A program made the position numbers and the translations under genes. This document shows, one piece after another, positions 61,085 through 64,000 of a stretch of 64,000 bases of DNA (its first letter is position 1; each line of letters begins with the position of its first letter). The notes under the pieces were generated by a model. That model was not told the origin of the DNA. It saw only the letters and a program-made list of their open reading frames with translations, and did not search any database. Origin of the DNA: an uncultured Bacilli bacterium (GTDB taxonomy: Bacteria > Bacillota_I > Bacilli_A > RF39 > UBA660); assembly GCA_934131695.1 (NCBI GenBank), contig CAKOZV010000001.1:103331-167330 (forward strand), given 5' to 3'.

Positions 61085-62224
61085 ATGGCAGTATATTTTG
61101 AACCTATCAAGACAGCTTTAATTTTATTTCCAATAATTGCTTTCTTTATAACTTTACCATATCTAATTATTGAGTATCATAAGTATGGGGCAGTTCCTCT
61201 ATTAAGAAGTGTTATAGTATATACTTTTATACTTTATTTATTAGCAGCTTTTCTCTTAGTAATACTACCACTTCCGTCTAAAGAAGCGGTTTTAAAAATG
61301 CCTACTAGGTCTCCCCAGTTAGTTCCGTTTACTTTTATTAAAGATATAATGGTAACAACAAATCTTAATTTAAAGAATCCTAGTACTTACTTGTCATTTC
61401 TTAAAACACCAACAGTCTATACAGTTATCTTTAACTTGTTTTTACTGTTTCCTTTTGGTGTTTATTTACACTATTATTTTGAAAAGAAATGGTATCAGGT
61501 ACTTATTATGTCTTTTTGTTTAAGTTTGTTTTTTGAGATAACTCAACTTACTGGTATATTCTTTATCTATCCGAAAGCCTATAGATTGTTTGATGTAGAT
61601 GATTTGATGATTAATACTTTAGGTGGTATGCTTGGTTTTATTTGTACTAAACCGTTAACTATTTTTTTACCATCAAGAAAAGAACTAGATCAAAAAGCTT
61701 ATACTAAAGGAACAAAAATATCTATTTATAGAAGAGGTATAGCCCTATTTATAGATTTATTCTTAGTATTTTGTTTTTCTACACCTATTTGGGTACTATT
61801 TGGAAGTAAAGTTTCTTTTGTAACATTTTATAGTATTACGCTATTTCTATATGAAGTATTATTTCCTTTACTAGATAATGGCAAAACAATAGGAAAAAGA
61901 CTTGTTAATATAAGATTAAAATGTATTAATGAAAGTAATTCTTTTCCTATTAGATTAATATTTAGACAAGCGATACTTTACTTATTTATCTTAAGAATAC
62001 CTAGTTATCTAAGTTACTTATTCAAAGTACATCTAGGAAATAATGGTTTAGAATTTTTAATTACTTTTGGTAAGCTATTGATGATAAGTTATTACCTATA
62101 TTTTATTTATGAATTATTTTTAAATATACTTGGTAAAAGGAAAGATTTTAACTATGAACGGATTTGTTCAGTTACTAATTCTAGTCTGATAATGTTGCAA
62201 GATGATAAAAATATGATAGAATAA
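61085..62224 (+). CDS. VanZ-RDD fusion membrane protein
   Basis: The 379-residue protein joins a VanZ-like domain (about 30-205; VVLLPLP-type loop, FNLFLLFPFGVYLHYYF, FFEITQLTGIF, FDVDDLMINTLGGMLGF) to an RDD domain (about 215-350; YRRGIALFIDLFLVF, NGKTIGKRLVNIRL). VanZ confers low-level teicoplanin resistance in Tn1546, but most VanZ-like proteins have unknown roles; RDD proteins are membrane proteins, some of which transport ions. It starts five bases after gpsA, so it is cotranscribed. Confidence 0.85.
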   Translation: MAVYFEPIKTALILFPIIAFFITLPYLIIEYHKYGAVPLLRSVIVYTFILYLLAAFLLVILPLPSKEAVLKMPTRSPQLVPFTFIKDIMVTTNLNLKNPSTYLSFLKTPTVYTVIFNLFLLFPFGVYLHYYFEKKWYQVLIMSFCLSLFFEITQLTGIFFIYPKAYRLFDVDDLMINTLGGMLGFICTKPLTIFLPSRKELDQKAYTKGTKISIYRRGIALFIDLFLVFCFSTPIWVLFGSKVSFVTFYSITLFLYEVLFPLLDNGKTIGKRLVNIRLKCINESNSFPIRLIFRQAILYLFILRIPSYLSYLFKVHLGNNGLEFLITFGKLLMISYYLYFIYELFLNILGKRKDFNYERICSVTNSSLIMLQDDKNMIE

Positions 62225-62241
62225 TACTAGGAGGAATGAGA

Positions 62242-62895
62242 ATGAAAATAGAAGTTAAAAAGACAATGTGGCCTTCATTGATTAGTTCAGCAGTTATACT
62301 CGTACTAGGATTATTGTTATTTTTTAAGTCATCAGTTACTTTGATGGGAATATCTTATATCTTTGGAGGATTAATTATTGCAATTGGTGTCCTTGCTATT
62401 ATAAGATTTATTTCTAATGACCATAGTGATATATCTAATCAGTTAAATATTATCTATGGAATTATTTGTATAATTAGTGGAATCTTCTTTATTGAAAAAC
62501 CTGAGATAATTGGAAGCATAATCCCTGTTGTTATGGGAATTGGTATTATAATTAGTAGTTCATTAAAAATACAACAGTCGTTTAACCTTAAAAGTTTAAA
62601 TAGTAGTTATTTCTTTTGGTCATTTGTAACAGCACTATTAAGTTTAATCTGTGGAGTTGTATTATTATTTAATCCATTCAAAGGAGCGGTTATTATTACT
62701 AAAGTTATAGGAATATTTTTAGCTATATATGCTGTCTTAGATATCTGTAATACTATTGTTCTTAAGAAGAGTGGGGTTTCTATTAGTATTAGTACAGTTG
62801 ATGATAAGGATACAAAGTCAAAATCAAAGCATAAAAAGACAAAGGATGCTAAGATAATTAAAGAAGTGACTAAAAAAGGAGATGAAGAAGAATGA
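62242..62895 (+). CDS. DUF308-type membrane protein
   Basis: The 217-residue protein has six predicted helices in two repeated triplets, each with the DUF308 pattern (GGLIIAIGVLAIIRF, YGIICIISGIFFIEKPE, VVMGIGIIISS, SLICGVVLLFNPF). The basic tail (KDTKSKSKHKKTKDAKIIKE) is cytoplasmic. ATG 62242 is chosen because AGGAGG lies eight bases upstream; ATG 62236 is too close. Relatives include HdeD acid-resistance proteins; the role here is unknown. Confidence 0.8.
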   Translation: MKIEVKKTMWPSLISSAVILVLGLLLFFKSSVTLMGISYIFGGLIIAIGVLAIIRFISNDHSDISNQLNIIYGIICIISGIFFIEKPEIIGSIIPVVMGIGIIISSSLKIQQSFNLKSLNSSYFFWSFVTALLSLICGVVLLFNPFKGAVIITKVIGIFLAIYAVLDICNTIVLKKSGVSISISTVDDKDTKSKSKHKKTKDAKIIKEVTKKGDEEE

Positions 62896-63050
62896 TACTA
62901 TTTAGTTTTAAAGAAGTTTCAGAAAAACTAAGTACAACAGTAAACTCTTTTCTAGAAGCCTATGGTAGTAATCCACTTATTTGGACTTTAATATTGGCAA
63001 TAATTATCGCTATCTCTTTTTGGGGAATTTCTAATTTGAGTAATAAATAA
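62892..63050 (+). CDS. 52-residue single-pass membrane protein
   Basis: ATG 62892 overlaps the stop of the DUF308 gene (ATGA) and is preceded by AAAGGAGATG, so it is clearly translated. The peptide has an amphipathic N-terminus (MILFSFKEVSEKLSTTVNSF), one transmembrane helix (IWTLILAIIIAISFWGI) and a short SNLSNK tail. A terminator follows the stop directly. Unknown role, probably linked to the DUF308 protein. Confidence 0.7.
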   Translation: MILFSFKEVSEKLSTTVNSFLEAYGSNPLIWTLILAIIIAISFWGISNLSNK

Positions 63051-63080
63051 GTTTGCTTTCTATCGTGAAGCAAACTTTTT
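63051..63080 (+). terminator. terminator of the gpsA operon
   Basis: GTTTGCTT (63051-63058) pairs perfectly with AAGCAAAC (63068-63075), followed by TTTTT. Confidence 0.88.
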
Positions 63081-63179
63081 AAGTTAGTTACAATTTTTAT
63101 GAGAAAATCGTTTCAAATATTGCTGATTTTAAACTAAAATGCTATAGTTATTGGTGAGAAATCATAGAAAGGATGCAAA

Positions 63180-63725
63180 ATGGAAAAACTGAAGGTTGGT
63201 AAATCATATAAAATTCATAGTTATAAACATAATGGGCTGATTTATAAATCGTGGGATCATGCAATTTTTTTAGATTATATAAAAAAAGAAAAAGTATACG
63301 TATTCGTTAACGACTGCGCAAATGTTCTAGAAATGGATGGTAGAACTTGGAGAACTAGAGAACCGGCTATTTTATTTTTTTATAAAAATCATTGGTATAA
63401 CGTAATAGCACAATGTAAAGCGAAAGGCATATCTTATTATTGTAACTTAGCTTCACCAGTATTGATTGAAGAAGGAGCCATTAAATATATAGATTATGAC
63501 TTGGATGTTAAAGTATTTAAAGATGGAGGATTTAAAGTTCTAGATCGAAAAGAATATGCATATCATAAAAATAAAATGCAATATCCTAAGAAACTTGACT
63601 CAGTAATACATGTAGAATTAAGTGACTTAATACAAAAAGTTAAGACCAAAAATGAATGCTTTTCAAAGGAAACCGTAGAAAAGTATTATCAAAAATATAT
63701 GAAAATGAAAAAAAGTGAAAAATAA
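63180..63725 (+). CDS. DUF402 family protein (possible nucleoside phosphatase)
   Basis: A 181-residue soluble protein with the DUF402 layout: SYKHNGLIYKSWDHAIFLD, then NVLEMDGRTWRTREPAILFFYKNHWYNVIAQC, CNLASPVLIEEGAIKYIDYDLDVKVF. Characterised relatives hydrolyse nucleoside di- and triphosphates, so that is the best guess. AAAGGATGC precedes the ATG. It lies alone between a terminator and the ribosomal RNA promoters. Confidence 0.78.
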   Translation: MEKLKVGKSYKIHSYKHNGLIYKSWDHAIFLDYIKKEKVYVFVNDCANVLEMDGRTWRTREPAILFFYKNHWYNVIAQCKAKGISYYCNLASPVLIEEGAIKYIDYDLDVKVFKDGGFKVLDRKEYAYHKNKMQYPKKLDSVIHVELSDLIQKVKTKNECFSKETVEKYYQKYMKMKKSEK

Positions 63726-63737
63726 TTTAAAAATATA

Positions 63738-63766
63738 TTGACATAACTGGTGAGGTTTGTTAAAGT
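63738..63766 (+). promoter_or_regulatory. rRNA operon promoter P1
   Basis: TTGACA (63738-63743) and TAAAGT (63761-63766) are 17 bases apart; the -10 is extended by TGT. Confidence 0.65.
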
Positions 63767-63823
63767 AGTAAACGTCACTTGAAAAAAGCGACAAATTAAT
63801 TTAACAAAAAAGTGAAAAAAGTG

Positions 63824-63852
63824 TTGACTTTATTACTTAAGTTTGTTATATT
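63824..63852 (+). promoter_or_regulatory. rRNA operon promoter P2
   Basis: TTGACT (63824-63829) and TATATT (63847-63852) are 17 bases apart. It is the closer of two promoters before the 16S gene. Confidence 0.8.
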
Positions 63853-63880
63853 AATAACGCAGCTTGAAAAAAAACAACAA

Positions 63881-63894
63881 TGTTCTTTGAAAAC
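63881..63894 (+). promoter_or_regulatory. boxA-like antitermination site of the rRNA leader
   Basis: TGTTCTTTGAAAAC resembles the boxA element of Gram-positive rRNA leaders, which recruits Nus factors. Confidence 0.65.
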
Positions 63895-63945
63895 TAAGCA
63901 AAACGTCAATTACATTTGACAGCCAGGAAAAACAAAAATAAATTT

Positions 63946-64000
<55 letters not shown>

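Overview
The window comes from an AT-rich, low-GC Gram-positive (Firmicutes/Bacillota) endospore former, probably an uncultured gut-type Bacilli or Erysipelotrichia-like lineage; the taxon is inference. The spore evidence is direct: an alpha/beta small acid-soluble spore protein (40506), SpoIVA (46949) and a SpoVIF-like protein (56542). TGA is used as a stop (for example dnaD and der) and the one tRNA-Trp has anticodon CCA, so the standard bacterial code applies and this is not a UGA-Trp mollicute. The last 55 bases are the 5' end of a 16S rRNA gene behind tandem promoters and a boxA.

Layout. 1-6.0 kb: a ZIP metal transporter (partial), a compact UvrD-like helicase, a DUF4186 protein, an AarF/UbiB kinase-like protein, a lipoprotein with a 102-bp repeat carrying DnaA-box-like words, and tRNA-Trp. 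6.1-13.5 kb: an OmpR-type two-component pair, a large helicase with an embedded nuclease-like insert, and a VanRS-like pair followed by a secreted C39-type peptidase and a DUF11 protein. The VanR-like gene and the peptidase share an 11-bp-phased TTAAGAA repeat at the same distance from an extended -10 box, so they look like one autoregulated regulon. 13.6-15.4 kb: a beta-helix/WxL-type surface protein.

15.6-31.8 kb is the most striking part. A LysM-amidase gene is split by a 14,726-bp element. The left piece (15646-15921) and right piece (30648-31775) rejoin in frame into a 467-residue amidase. The element carries a large serine recombinase (26917) and mostly anti-phage-type cargo: an HTH protein, an AbiEi/AbiEii toxin-antitoxin pair with an inverted-repeat operator, a Fic gene with one nonsense codon, a fused Type IIG restriction-modification enzyme, a 1.2-kilo-residue unrecognised protein ending in a PD-(D/E)XK-like nuclease motif, a broken replication-initiator-like HTH gene, a frameshifted membrane protein and an Mrr-type nuclease. 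In a spore former, a recombinase-bearing element that precisely interrupts a cell-wall hydrolase recalls the sigK 'skin' arrangement, although programmed excision is only a hypothesis here.

31.8-32.85 kb holds a broken BRO/antirepressor-like gene between 36-bp direct repeats. 32.9-48.5 kb is housekeeping: CCA-adding enzyme, DnaD, endonuclease III, an OpuF/EgtUV-like transporter, NifS-type desulfurase with ThiI, SASP (sigma-G-type promoter), a HipA-like kinase, two tandem acetate kinases, NrnA, EngB and SpoIVA (sigma-E-type promoter). 48.5-52 kb holds an uncharacterised module of an S41-like protein, two HExxH metallopeptidase-like proteins (one frameshifted) and a histidine phosphatase. 52-54.7 kb is a minus-strand block (GNAT, a Fur-like relic, YibE/F pair) bounded by two similar terminators. 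54.7-63.7 kb holds an Mbeg1-like hydrolase, a kinase-fold protein, SpoVIF-like, Der, LiaF-like, DUF975, GpsA, VanZ-RDD, DUF308 and DUF402 proteins, ending at the rRNA operon.

Functions are read from motifs only; no homology search was run.
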